A DNA stretch of 64,000 nt from RBC038 sp041390625 (GTDB lineage: Bacteria > Chloroflexota > Dehalococcoidia > UBA2979), in assembly GCA_041390625.1 (NCBI GenBank), contig JAWKPM010000005.1:1-64000 (forward strand). Reading direction: 5' to 3'. Below the pieces are notes generated by a model, which was given only the letters and a program-made list of their open reading frames with translations, searched no databases and was not told the DNA's origin. Both the position numbers and the translations under genes were made by a program. Shown here piece after piece: positions 25,619-34,699 of this stretch (positions are counted from its first letter, which is position 1; every line of letters begins with the position of its first letter).

Positions 25619-26992
25619 TTAGAGCCACTCCGGAGTCGAGGCGCCCACGGGCTCCGGCGCGCGGTCCCACCGCGTGGGGCTCGAGGGCAGGGCGTCGATC
25701 GGCCGCACGGCGCGCAGACGCCCAAAGGCGGAGTCCACCTCGAACATGTACGGCTCGAAGTCGGGCGGGGCCTCGGGCGCCCCGCCCCCACCGAGGCCGA
25801 CGAGCCAGTTCCTCGTCCGCAGCAGCGCGAGCCGCGCCCGCCAGCTTCCGCCCTCGCTCTGCCGACGCGCGAGCGCCCGCATCGCCGCGAACGCCGCGAG
25901 GAAGCCCGTGGCGTGATCGAGTGCCTGCACCGGCAGGTGGCTCGGCGCCTCCGAGGGGTCCGCGCTCGGCAGCGCGAGACCGGTCGTCGACTGGATGATC
26001 GAGTCGAACCCTCGGCGTCCGCCCCACGGCCCTGTCCAGTCGAACGCGCACAGCTGCACGACGACGATGCCCGGCCGAACCTCCGCCAGCCGCTCCGCCC
26101 CGAACCCGAGGTGCTCGAGGGCGCCCGGACGGAACGCATCGATGACCGCGTCCGCGTCCCGGAGCAGCGTCTCGAAGGTCGAGCGGCCGCCCGCCGTGCG
26201 CAGATCGATGTGCGTCGCGCGCTTCCCGAAGCCGGTCGAGAGCACGCCCGACTCAGTGACGGGAAGGTGCTCGGCGCCCACGCGCAGCACCTCCGCGCCG
26301 TGGCTGGCGAGGGTCATCCCCGCCACCGGCCCCGCCAGCACGCGCGAGCAGTCGATGACGCGCACGCCATCGAGGGGTCGCGCCGCCTCGGCCAGCGGCA
26401 CCACCTCGGCGTCACCGATCCGCTCGAGGCTCAGCGGCGGCAGCGCCGATGTGGCGAGGGCGTGCGGATGGGCGTCCCACTCCTCACGCGTCCGATAGGC
26501 GGCGGCGACCATCCCGTCCTCGATGAGCGCCGTCTCGAGGTCGACCGCCCGCCAGCCCCGAATCGCCTCGGCGAACGCCTCGCGTTCCAGCGGCACGCCG
26601 AGGCGCCGCGCGATGCCCTCGGCGTGGTGCGGGAAGTTGCAGTGCAGCTGAATCGAGCGGTCGTCCGCCGTCACGTAACGTCCCGACAACGGCGCCCATG
26701 CCTCGACCGGCGCGCCGTCGCGTCGAATCAGTCGCTCAGCGGCGAACGCCGCTGCGGCGTGCGTGCGGTCGACGGTCACCGTCTGCGCCGGCCCGCCGCG
26801 AGCCTCGAGGAGTGTGGCGGCCGCCAGCGAGGCCGCGCCTACCGCGCTCGCCGCCGCCTCGGTCACGGCATAGCGCGACTCGAAGACATGAGCCGGGCCC
26901 GTCACCTCGAGGCGATCGACCGGCGCGGCGCCGCCGGTCAGCGCCCACAGCGCCGCGACGTGGTCGCGCGTCTCAAGCCCCGACGAAGTCAC
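25619..26992 (-). CDS. CaiB/BaiF CoA-transferase-like protein
   Basis: 457 aa. The C-terminal two-thirds is a class III CoA-transferase: LDGVRVIDCSRVLAGPVAGM, LASHGAEVLRV, DADAVIDAFRPGALEHLGFG, VVVQLCAFDWTGPW and the likely catalytic Asp in VQALDHATGF. The N-terminal part is a degenerate partner domain (LETRDHVAALWALTGG, then VEAWAPLSGRYV). It starts with GTG, and its GTGA overlaps the stop of the glycerol kinase gene, so translation is coupled. Confidence 0.82.
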   Translation of the reverse strand: MTSSGLETRDHVAALWALTGGAAPVDRLEVTGPAHVFESRYAVTEAAASAVGAASLAAATLLEARGGPAQTVTVDRTHAAAAFAAERLIRRDGAPVEAWAPLSGRYVTADDRSIQLHCNFPHHAEGIARRLGVPLEREAFAEAIRGWRAVDLETALIEDGMVAAAYRTREEWDAHPHALATSALPPLSLERIGDAEVVPLAEAARPLDGVRVIDCSRVLAGPVAGMTLASHGAEVLRVGAEHLPVTESGVLSTGFGKRATHIDLRTAGGRSTFETLLRDADAVIDAFRPGALEHLGFGAERLAEVRPGIVVVQLCAFDWTGPWGGRRGFDSIIQSTTGLALPSADPSEAPSHLPVQALDHATGFLAAFAAMRALARRQSEGGSWRARLALLRTRNWLVGLGGGGAPEAPPDFEPYMFEVDSAFGRLRAVRPIDALPSSPTRWDRAPEPVGASTPEWL

Positions 26993-28482
26993 GAGGCGCC
27001 TCGCGACCGAACGCGCTCGACCGCCTCGAGCCAGCCACCGACGCGCTCCTCGCGCTCGTCGTTCGCCATTCGAGGCTCGATCACGTCGAGGTCCCGCGAG
27101 GCAACCTCGGCGAACTGCGCGGCGTCGGGCCAGAGGCCGCTGGCCACGCCGGCGAGCCCGGCCGCACCGAGCGCGGTGACCTCGAGGTTCCTCGGCCGGT
27201 GCACAGGCACCCCGAGGATGTCCGCCTGGAACTGCATGAGGAATTCGTTGCGGCAGGCGCCGCCATCGACGCGCAGCGCTCCGAGCGGGCGCCCGAGGTC
27301 GGCTTCGATGCACGTCACGAGGTCGCGCGACTGGTACGCGATCGCCTCGAGCGTCGCCCGCACGATGTGGGCGCGTTCGCTCCCGCGCGTGAGGCCGATG
27401 AGCGCGCCGCGCGCACCCTCGTCCCAGTGCGGCGCGCCGAGGCCCGTGAAGGCCGGCACGAGGTAGACGCCACCGGCGTCCGGCACCGACCGCGCGACGG
27501 CCTCGGTCTCCTCTGCCGAGGCGACTAGTCCGAGGCCGTCGCGCAGCCACTGCACGGCCGCCCCCGCGACGAAGACGCTCCCCTCGAGGGCGTACGCCGC
27601 GTCGCCGCCCGAGGCAGCGGCGGTGGTGAGCAGCCCGTTGCCCGACCTCGACGGCTCGGCGCCCGTCGTCGTCAGCAGGAAGCAGCCCGTGCCGTAAGTG
27701 TTCTTCGAGTCGCCGGGCGCGACGCAGCCCTGCCCGAACAGCGCCGCCTGCTGGTCCCCCGCCACGCCTCGAATCGACACAGGTGCACCGAGGATGTCGG
27801 CGCGCGTCACGCCGAACTCGGACGCCGAAGGCTGAACCGCCGGCAACAGCGCCTCGGGGATCCCGAAGGCTTCGAGGAGCTCAGGCGACCAGCGCCGCGC
27901 CTCGATGTCGTACAGCATCGTGCGGGACGCGTTCGTCTCATCGGTGACGTGCGCCTCGCCGCCGGTGAGGCGGAACATCAGCCAGGTGTCGATCGTGCCG
28001 AAGGCGAGCTCGCCTCGATGCGCGCGCTCCTCGGCGCCCGGCACACGATCGAGGAGCCAGCGCACCTTCGAGGCCGAGAAGTACGCGTCGATGACGAGCC
28101 CCGTACGCGCCCGCACCAGCTCCTCGAGGCCGCGCGCGCGCCAGTCCTCGCAGATCGAGGCCGTCTGCCGGGACTGCCACACGATCGCGGGGGCGATCGG
28201 TTCGCCCGTCGCGCGATCCCAGATCAGCGCCGTCTCGCGCTGGTTCGCGATGCCGATCGCCGCGAGATCCGAGGCGCGAACGCCGGCCGCCTGCATCGCC
28301 TCGCGCGCCGCCAACAGCTGGGTGTCCCAGATCTCGTTCGCGTCGTGCTCGACCCAGCCCGGCTGCGGGAAGTGCTGTCGAAACGGGTGCTGCGCGGCGC
28401 CCACCACCTCGGCGCGGTCATCGAAGACGAGCGCGCGCGACGAGGTCGTGCCCTGGTCCAGCGCGAGGACGTAGCCCGGCAC
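26989..28482 (-). CDS. glpK: Glycerol kinase
   Basis: 497 aa FGGY kinase phosphorylating glycerol to glycerol 3-phosphate. Hallmarks: YVLALDQGTTSSRALVFD at the N-terminus, IGIANQRET, IVWQSRQT, GVAGDQQAALFGQGC, NTYGTGCFLL, PAFTGLGAPHWD and LRVDGGACRNEFLMQ. Length is normal for GlpK. Start is GTG. No glpF or glpD lies nearby; its downstream partner is a CoA-transferase overlapping by 4 bp, an unusual pairing. Confidence 0.95.
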   Translation of the reverse strand: MPGYVLALDQGTTSSRALVFDDRAEVVGAAQHPFRQHFPQPGWVEHDANEIWDTQLLAAREAMQAAGVRASDLAAIGIANQRETALIWDRATGEPIAPAIVWQSRQTASICEDWRARGLEELVRARTGLVIDAYFSASKVRWLLDRVPGAEERAHRGELAFGTIDTWLMFRLTGGEAHVTDETNASRTMLYDIEARRWSPELLEAFGIPEALLPAVQPSASEFGVTRADILGAPVSIRGVAGDQQAALFGQGCVAPGDSKNTYGTGCFLLTTTGAEPSRSGNGLLTTAAASGGDAAYALEGSVFVAGAAVQWLRDGLGLVASAEETEAVARSVPDAGGVYLVPAFTGLGAPHWDEGARGALIGLTRGSERAHIVRATLEAIAYQSRDLVTCIEADLGRPLGALRVDGGACRNEFLMQFQADILGVPVHRPRNLEVTALGAAGLAGVASGLWPDAAQFAEVASRDLDVIEPRMANDEREERVGGWLEAVERVRSRGAS

Positions 28483-28519
28483 GCTCAGGCCTCGATGGCG
28501 CAGGCGTCGAGGTGGGCGC

Positions 28520-29344
28520 TCAGGACGTTGCCGCCTCGAGGCGGGCGAGCAGCGTCTTCGCCGTCACTACGCCGTGCTGCATGAAGTCGTCGATGGCGGC
28601 AGCGACGCCGTCCGGCTCCTGGATGGAGACCTCGTGACCGACGCGGCTGAAGACGTGCAGTGTCGCGTTCGGCAGGCGGCCGAAGTCACGCAGGTTTGCT
28701 GGCAGTAGCCCGTCGGCCGCGCCCGCGAGCACGAGGGTCGGCGTCGTGATCTCACCGAGACGGTCGCCGACGCGCAGGCTGGCCATCGCCTCCGCCCCCT
28801 GTATGAAGTGACCGTCGGAGACGCTGAGGATGTGGTTGATTCGATCCTCAAACCACTCCTCGGTCTCGGCTTCCGGGCGAACGCGCATCGCGTGATGCTG
28901 CCGGAGCATCGCGGCTCGGTCGCCCTCGGTGCGTCGACGAAGACGCTCCGCCCACAGCTCCTCGTTGCGCGGCACTCCGTCGGCGGGGATCGCCGCCATC
29001 AAGATCAGCCGCTCGAGGCGTTCCGGGTACTCGAGGGCGAGGACGTAGCCGATGCCACCGCCCATCGAATGCCCCGCGTACGTGAAGCGCTCGAGGCCGA
29101 GGTGGTCGGCGACACCGATGACGTCGGCGGCGTACTGCTCGAGGCTGTAGCCGTCCTCGGTGTGCTCGCTCTCGCCGGTGCCGCGGCACTCCATGAGGAT
29201 GACGCGGTACTTGTCCTGCAGCCGCTCCGCGATCGGCATCCAGTTCACGCGGGACGCTGTGTAGCCGTGGTGCAGCAGGATCGGCTCGCCGGTCCCGCGC
29301 TCCTCGTACCAGAGCCGCGCGCCGTTCACCGTCACGAATGGCAT
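28520..29344 (-). CDS. Alpha/beta hydrolase
   Basis: 274 aa. The serine nucleophile is in YAGHSMGGG; the oxyanion region is LLHHGYTAS; the acid is probably in LAGAADGLLP and the base His in SRVGHEVS. Fold order matches epoxide-hydrolase/esterase-like enzymes. ATG at 29344 is preferred over a GTG two codons upstream because of the spacing from GAGGGGG. Probably cotranscribed with glycerol kinase, 37 bp downstream. Substrate unknown. Confidence 0.88.
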   Translation of the reverse strand: MPFVTVNGARLWYEERGTGEPILLHHGYTASRVNWMPIAERLQDKYRVILMECRGTGESEHTEDGYSLEQYAADVIGVADHLGLERFTYAGHSMGGGIGYVLALEYPERLERLILMAAIPADGVPRNEELWAERLRRRTEGDRAAMLRQHHAMRVRPEAETEEWFEDRINHILSVSDGHFIQGAEAMASLRVGDRLGEITTPTLVLAGAADGLLPANLRDFGRLPNATLHVFSRVGHEVSIQEPDGVAAAIDDFMQHGVVTAKTLLARLEAATS

Positions 29345-29398
29345 GCCCACCCCCTCGATGCCCGCGCAGTGTAGCGAGGCCGCGAGGAGCCGAGGTGG

Positions 29399-29854
29399 CT
29401 AGCGCCCGGCCGCCTCGAGGACGGCGAGCGCCTCCGGAAACGGAGCGATGTCCCACTCGATCACGTACTCACAGGTCGACAGCCGTTCGTCGCCGGCCCG
29501 CGCGTGGAACGTGTAGATGACCTCCTGCCCGTCGTAGGCGGTCGGGCAGATCTCCGTGAACTCGTGAGCCCGAGCGGCATCGAAGTCGGCCGCCTCGATC
29601 GCCTCGCTCAACGGTCCAACGAGGTCGGCAGCGAGCGAACCCGAGGTCTCGCGCCCATCGCCCTCGACGAGGCGGTACGCGCCGTCCGAGCTCACCTCGA
29701 GGGTCGTCGTGCAGCCACCGTACTGGCAGAGGCCGCCGCGCCACTCGACGGTGAGCAACGCTCGAGGCGTCTCCGGCGTCTCGTCCGGCGCGAGCGACGA
29801 GCACCCAACCATCGAGGTCACCAACAGCAGCACGAGGCCCAGCAGCATCTTCAT
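29399..29854 (-). CDS. Small lipoprotein of unknown function
   Basis: 151 aa with a signal peptide MKMLLGLVLLLVTSMVGC and Cys18 as lipidation site. The mature part has four further Cys, two in GLCQYGGCTTTLEV and two in ICPTAYDG and STCEYVIEW, probably forming disulfides in a small beta-rich domain. Its ATG overlaps the stop of the flavoprotein gene in ATGA, so it is translationally coupled to it. No function is recognised. Confidence 0.72.
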   Translation of the reverse strand: MKMLLGLVLLLVTSMVGCSSLAPDETPETPRALLTVEWRGGLCQYGGCTTTLEVSSDGAYRLVEGDGRETSGSLAADLVGPLSEAIEAADFDAARAHEFTEICPTAYDGQEVIYTFHARAGDERLSTCEYVIEWDIAPFPEALAVLEAAGR

Positions 29855-31116
29855 GCTTCTTGGACGGCGCTCGCCCCCTCGAGGTTCCGCGCGGCGGCGA
29901 CACCGAGGCCCGCGACGTGCCCGCTCGACCACGCCCACTGGAAGTTGTACCCGCCGATGCGCCCGTCAACATCGAGGACTTCGCCGCAGAGAAAGAGCCC
30001 CGGCGCGACGCGTGATTCCATCGTCCCGAGGTGCACCTCGGCGAGGGGGATGCCACCCGCCGTCGCCTCGGCCGCGTTCCAGCCTCGAGTGCCCGTCACC
30101 GGCAGCGGGTACTCGAGGACGGCGCGCACGAGGGCGCGGCGCTGCTCCCTCGACAGCACATGCCCGCGCGTCGAGGGATCGACGCCCGCCGCCTCGCACA
30201 GGACGCGCGCGAGCCTCGAGGGCAGGCGCGCATCGAGGAAGGCGAGTGGCGTGCTCCCTCCGAGCTCGCGTAGCGCGACATCGAGGGACTCCGGTCGCTC
30301 CTCCGGCAGCCACGCCACCTCGAAGCGCGCCCCCGGGTCATCGAGGTGCGCCTGCTGCCAGTACCGGCTTATGTCCATCGCGGCCGGCCCCGAGACGCCG
30401 AAGTGCGTGCACAGCACCGATCCGTCGAGGGCGTGCAGGCGGCGCCCGCTCCCGGCTCGCAGCTCGAGTCGCACCGGCGTCGCGATGCCCGACAGGCCTC
30501 GAAGCGGCGACTCGCGCTCGAGCGTGAGCCCGACGAGCGCCGGCAGCAGTCGAGGCGTGACGGTGTGCCCGAGGCCCCGCGCGAACTCGAAGCCCGCGCC
30601 GTCGCTGCCGCTCTTCGGCAGGCTGCGCCCGCCCGTGGCGAGGACGAGCGTGCGCGCCTCGATCTCGCCGAACGCCCCCGAGAGCCGGAAGCCGCGCCCC
30701 GTCGCCTCGATCGCGGTCACCCGGTGTCGAGGGCGCACGTCGCAGCCCGCCTCGCGCGCCGCGCGCAGCAGCGCCTCGAGGACGGTGTCGGCGCGGTCGG
30801 TGACCGGGAAGAGCTTGCCCGTCTCTTCGCGCTTGAGCTCGACGCCGAGCTCGGAGAAGAAGGCGACGGTCTGCTCGACGCCGAACTGCCGCAGCACCCG
30901 TCGAATCGCCGCCGGCGTCGATCCCGCGTAGGCACGCTCGTCGACGACGTCATGCGTGACGTTGCAGCGCCCGCCGCCCGAGACGAGGATCTTCGCGCCG
31001 AGGACGCGCGCGCCATCGAGGATGACGGCCGGGCGCCCCGCGCGTCCGGCGGTGATTCCCGCCATCAGCCCGGCGGCGCCTGCCCCCACCACGACGAGAT
31101 CGAGTGACTCCGTCAG
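29851..31116 (-). CDS. HI0933/YhiN-family NAD(P)/FAD-dependent oxidoreductase
   Basis: About 421 aa flavoprotein. The dinucleotide-binding loop DLVVVGAGAAGLMAG opens the protein; then come KILVSGGGRCNVTH, TLVLATGGRSLPKSGSDGAG, CTHFGVSGPAAMDIS and, at the C-terminus, LFLCGEVLDVDGRIGGYN, all typical of this family, whose physiological role is not firmly known. No ATG, GTG or TTG lies at a suitable place before the FAD loop. The most plausible start is CTG at 31116, preceded by GCGAGG; this is unusual. Downstream the gene overlaps a lipoprotein by ATGA. Confidence 0.85.
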   Translation of the reverse strand: MTESLDLVVVGAGAAGLMAGITAGRAGRPAVILDGARVLGAKILVSGGGRCNVTHDVVDERAYAGSTPAAIRRVLRQFGVEQTVAFFSELGVELKREETGKLFPVTDRADTVLEALLRAAREAGCDVRPRHRVTAIEATGRGFRLSGAFGEIEARTLVLATGGRSLPKSGSDGAGFEFARGLGHTVTPRLLPALVGLTLERESPLRGLSGIATPVRLELRAGSGRRLHALDGSVLCTHFGVSGPAAMDISRYWQQAHLDDPGARFEVAWLPEERPESLDVALRELGGSTPLAFLDARLPSRLARVLCEAAGVDPSTRGHVLSREQRRALVRAVLEYPLPVTGTRGWNAAEATAGGIPLAEVHLGTMESRVAPGLFLCGEVLDVDGRIGGYNFQWAWSSGHVAGLGVAAARNLEGASAVQEA

Positions 31117-31216
31117 ACCCGCACCTCGCTTCCGCTGGCTCGACGATAGGTGCGAACGAGACCCGACGCAGCCTCGTGGTCGCCCGAGCGAGACGCGCCC
31201 GCGATACTTCTTCTCG

Positions 31217-32206
31217 ATGACTGAAGCCACGACCGAGACGATGACCGCGCTCCTCGCCACGTCGCCCGTGCGACTCGCGCCGATGGCGGCCTTCACCAAC
31301 GCCGCCTTCCGCGCCGTCGCGGTCGAGTGCGGCAGCGGCTTCACCACCCACGAGGAGATCGACGTCGACGCGCTCCTGAACGGCAACGCCTCGATCGAGC
31401 AGGCGACGGGCATCGAGGCAGGGCGGGTCGTCGCGATGCAGCTCCTCGGCTGCACCGCCGAGACACTCGTCCCCGCCGCCCTCGAACTGGTCGAGGCCGG
31501 CGCCGACATCATCGACGTGAACATGGGTTGCCCCGCCCCGAAGGTCGTGCGGAAGGGCAAGGGCGCGGCGCTGATGCGCGACGTGGCCTCCACCGCCCGC
31601 GTCCTCTCCGTGCTCCGCGCCGCCCTCGATGGCGTGCCGCTGACGATCAAGATCCGAGGCGGTTGGAGCGACCAGGAGTCGAACGCCGTCGAGGTCGCGC
31701 GCATGGCGCAGGACGTCGGCGTCGATGCCATCACCGTGCACCCACGGACGCGCGCACAGCGCTACGGCGGCAAGGCACCGTGGGACGTGATCGCGGACGT
31801 CGTGCAGGCCGTCGACATCCCCGTGACCGGGAACGGTGACGTGACGTCGATGGTGGAGGCACGACGAATGATCGCCGAGACGGGCTGTGCTTCAGTGATG
31901 ATCGGCCGTGGTGCTCTGGGTCGGCCCTGGGTCTTCGATGAGTCCTACGAGGACCTCGACGAGGCGGGACGCGCCGACTACGAGGCCCGCGTCGTCACGA
32001 GGCACCTCGAGCTCATCGAGGATCTGTTCGCCCCTCGCGAGGCACTACTGCAGGCGAAGAAGCACCTCGCCCGCTACGCCGCCGGCCGGCCGGGCGCGAG
32101 CACGTTCCGCGGCGAGCTCTTCCGCCAGACGAGCATCGAGGGGACCCGCGACGTCTTTGCCCGCGCCGTCGAGGCGACACGGCCTCGAGGCTTGCTCGTC
32201 CGCTAG
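31217..32206 (+). CDS. dus: tRNA-dihydrouridine synthase
   Basis: 329 aa FMN enzyme reducing uridine in the tRNA D-loop. LAPMAAFTNAAFRAVAVE, VAMQLLGC, ADIIDVNMGCPAPKVV with the catalytic Cys, IKIRGGW, ITVHPRTRAQRYGG, and VTGNGDVTS with MIGRGALGRPW are all present in the standard order. The ATG at 31217 opens MTEATTETMT; the frame is open upstream, but this is the first Met before the domain. Divergent from the HI0933-type flavoprotein across about 100 bp. Confidence 0.93.
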   Translation: MTEATTETMTALLATSPVRLAPMAAFTNAAFRAVAVECGSGFTTHEEIDVDALLNGNASIEQATGIEAGRVVAMQLLGCTAETLVPAALELVEAGADIIDVNMGCPAPKVVRKGKGAALMRDVASTARVLSVLRAALDGVPLTIKIRGGWSDQESNAVEVARMAQDVGVDAITVHPRTRAQRYGGKAPWDVIADVVQAVDIPVTGNGDVTSMVEARRMIAETGCASVMIGRGALGRPWVFDESYEDLDEAGRADYEARVVTRHLELIEDLFAPREALLQAKKHLARYAAGRPGASTFRGELFRQTSIEGTRDVFARAVEATRPRGLLVR

Positions 32207-32259
32207 ACTGCGCCTCCGCGAACGCAAGCCCTCGACGGCCCTCGAGGTGAGGTGAACCG

Positions 32260-34695
32260 ATGCCCGACTCCCCACGCGCCCTCGACGACCTCTTCGTCGT
32301 CGACCTCTCGACGACCGTGGCCGGGGCATGGTGCTCGCGGCTGCTGGCGGACTTCGGTGCGGACGTCGTGCTCGTCGAGGCGCCGAGCGGCAGCCCCGTC
32401 CGCCAGCTCGCCCCCTTCGCCGAGGGTGGCACGAGCATCACTGCCGAATACGTGCTCGCGAACAAGCGCTCCATCGAGCTCGACCTCGAGACTCCCGAGG
32501 GCCGTGACGAGCTCTCGAAGCTCGTCGCCCGCGCCGACGTCGTGATCGAGAGTGGCAAGCCCGGCGATGTCGCGCGCCTCGGGGCCCGCCTCGACGACCT
32601 CGAAGCCCAGCACCCCGCGCTCATCCTCACCTCGATTACCCCAAACGGGCAGACGGGCCCGCGCGCCGGACTGCCCGGCAATGACCTCACCGACTACGCC
32701 CTGTCGGGATGGGCCTCGATCAACGGGCTGGCCGACCGCGAGCCGCTGAAGGGCAGCGGCCTCTTCGGCTCGATGGTCGCCGGCGTCGCCGCCTTTGGCG
32801 CGACGCTCACGGCCCTCGCCGTGCGCGACCGCGACGGTCGAGGCCAGCACGTCGACGTCTCCGAGGCCGAGGCGCTGACCGTCACCTTCAGCCCGCAGGG
32901 CCTCCGCAGCCTGTACGCGGGCGCGCCGCAGCGACGCCGCGCCGTCCTCGACATGACGGGCGGCCCAGTGCCCGTGAAGGACGGCCACTTCGCCCTCACG
33001 ATCTCGAGGGCGCACTTCTGGCGCGACTCCATGAACCTCCTCGGCCTGCCCGAGCTCGCCGAGGACCATCGCTTCGACGCCAGCTGGTACCGCCAGCAGC
33101 ACAAGGACGAGTACGTCCCGCAGGTCCAGGAGCGCATGGCGCAGTGGACGAAGATGGACCTCTTCGATGCCCTCGCAACGCTTCGAGTGGTGGCCGGCCC
33201 CGTCCTCACGATGGCCGAGCTCTACGCCAACGAGCATCTGCGCGCCCGCGGCTTCTTCGTGCGGCCTGAGGACACGCCCGACGCCCCCGAGTTCCCGGGC
33301 GCGCCCTTCAAGATGTCGGCCACCCCGTGGGCGTTGAAGCGGCGCGCTCCTCGCGCTGGCGAGCACGGCGCCGAGGTGCGAGCGGAGCTCGAGGCTGCAA
33401 CGCAGCCCTCGAGCCCGCAGCCGCCGGAGGCCACGCCGCGGCGCGGACTCCCCCTCGAGGGCGTGCGCGCGATCGTCCTGACGCAGGCCTGGGCCGGCGC
33501 GCTCTGCACGTCGCTGCTCGGGCTGATGGGCGCCGAGGTCATCCAGGTCGAGGTGCGCAAGCGCCCGGATTCCTGGCGAGGCGACTACGCGGCGCCCATC
33601 GCGGCCGTCGCCGCTGAGCGCGAGACGGCCGTCCACCCCTGGAACAACAGCGCGCTCTTCAACTCGGTGAACCTCAACAAGCGCTCGATCACGATCGACC
33701 TCCAGACGGAGCGCGGCCTCGAGATCTATCGCCGGCTGGTGCGCCACTCGGACATCGTCGCCGAGAACTTCTCGCCGAGGGTGATGGGCAACCTCGGGCT
33801 CTCCTACGAGGAGCTGCGCGAGATCCGGCCCGACGTGATCCTCGCGAGCCTCTCCGCGTACGGCCACGACGGCCCGTACTTCAACGTCCCCGGCATCGGC
33901 GGGACGATCGAACCCACCTCGGGCGAGTCGGCGCTCCTCGGCTACGAGGACGGGCCGCCGCTCAACTCGGGCGCGATGATCCCTGACCCGGTCGCCGGCT
34001 TCTACGGCTTCTCGGCCATCCTCGCGGCGCTCCACCATCGAGCACGCACCGGCGAGGGCCAGTTCATCGACCTTTCGATGCAGGAGGCCAACCTCACCGT
34101 CATCGGCGACGCCGCCCTCGAGTACGCAACGACCGGCAAGCAGCGCCCTCGACTCGGCAACCGCAGCCTCACCTTCGCCCCGCACGGCATCTACCCCTCG
34201 GCCGGCGACGGCCAGTGGATCGCGCTGGCCGCCGAGTCCGAGGCGCAATGGCAGACAATCTGCGAGGTCGCCGGCCACCCCGAGTGGGTGACCGATGCCC
34301 GCTTCGCGACCAACGAGGCCCGCAAGGCCCACGAGGACGACCTCGATGCCGCGATCGCGGCATGGACCTGCACCCAGCCGCGCGATGAGCTCGCCGCCCG
34401 CCTCGCGCAGGCGGGCGTGCCGGCCGCGCCGGTCCTCGACGCCATCGAGGTGATGGAGGACAAGGCCAACCTTGAGCGCGGCGTCGTCGTCGACGTCGAG
34501 CACCCCGAGGCGGGCGTGTTCGCGCAGATCGGCATCCCGTTCCATCTTGAGCGCACGCCCGGCCGCGTCCTCCGCCACGCGCCGATGCAGGGCGAGCACT
34601 CGCTCGAGGTCTTCGAGGAGTACCTCGGGATGGCCCCCGCGGAGTACGAGGAGCTCGTCGCCTCGAACATCTCGGGCGACGGCCCCCCGGCCTAG
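32260..34695 (+). CDS. Tandem-fused CaiB/BaiF CoA-transferase
   Basis: 811 aa, twice the usual length, made of two complete class III CoA-transferase modules (about 10-370 and 400-800). Both have the start pattern: VVDLSTTVAGAWCSRLLADFGADVV read in parts, and LTQAWAGALCTSLLGLMGAEVI. Both have ANKRSIELDLETPEGRDE-like and NLNKRSITIDLQTE segments. The catalytic Asp is visible in the second half (MIPDPVAGFYG), but the matching place in the first half reads GLFGSMVAGVAA without Asp. Start ATG after GAGGTGA. The pair of halves mimics a heterodimer with one active subunit. Confidence 0.9.
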   Translation: MPDSPRALDDLFVVDLSTTVAGAWCSRLLADFGADVVLVEAPSGSPVRQLAPFAEGGTSITAEYVLANKRSIELDLETPEGRDELSKLVARADVVIESGKPGDVARLGARLDDLEAQHPALILTSITPNGQTGPRAGLPGNDLTDYALSGWASINGLADREPLKGSGLFGSMVAGVAAFGATLTALAVRDRDGRGQHVDVSEAEALTVTFSPQGLRSLYAGAPQRRRAVLDMTGGPVPVKDGHFALTISRAHFWRDSMNLLGLPELAEDHRFDASWYRQQHKDEYVPQVQERMAQWTKMDLFDALATLRVVAGPVLTMAELYANEHLRARGFFVRPEDTPDAPEFPGAPFKMSATPWALKRRAPRAGEHGAEVRAELEAATQPSSPQPPEATPRRGLPLEGVRAIVLTQAWAGALCTSLLGLMGAEVIQVEVRKRPDSWRGDYAAPIAAVAAERETAVHPWNNSALFNSVNLNKRSITIDLQTERGLEIYRRLVRHSDIVAENFSPRVMGNLGLSYEELREIRPDVILASLSAYGHDGPYFNVPGIGGTIEPTSGESALLGYEDGPPLNSGAMIPDPVAGFYGFSAILAALHHRARTGEGQFIDLSMQEANLTVIGDAALEYATTGKQRPRLGNRSLTFAPHGIYPSAGDGQWIALAAESEAQWQTICEVAGHPEWVTDARFATNEARKAHEDDLDAAIAAWTCTQPRDELAARLAQAGVPAAPVLDAIEVMEDKANLERGVVVDVEHPEAGVFAQIGIPFHLERTPGRVLRHAPMQGEHSLEVFEEYLGMAPAEYEELVASNISGDGPPA

Positions 34696-34699
34696 CGCG

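Noticed and set aside
27000..27550. N-terminal extension of the 25619-26992 CoA-transferase
   Set aside because: The extended frame is antisense-free but lies over the end of glycerol kinase in another frame and is Arg-rich; GTG at 26992 overlaps the kinase stop.
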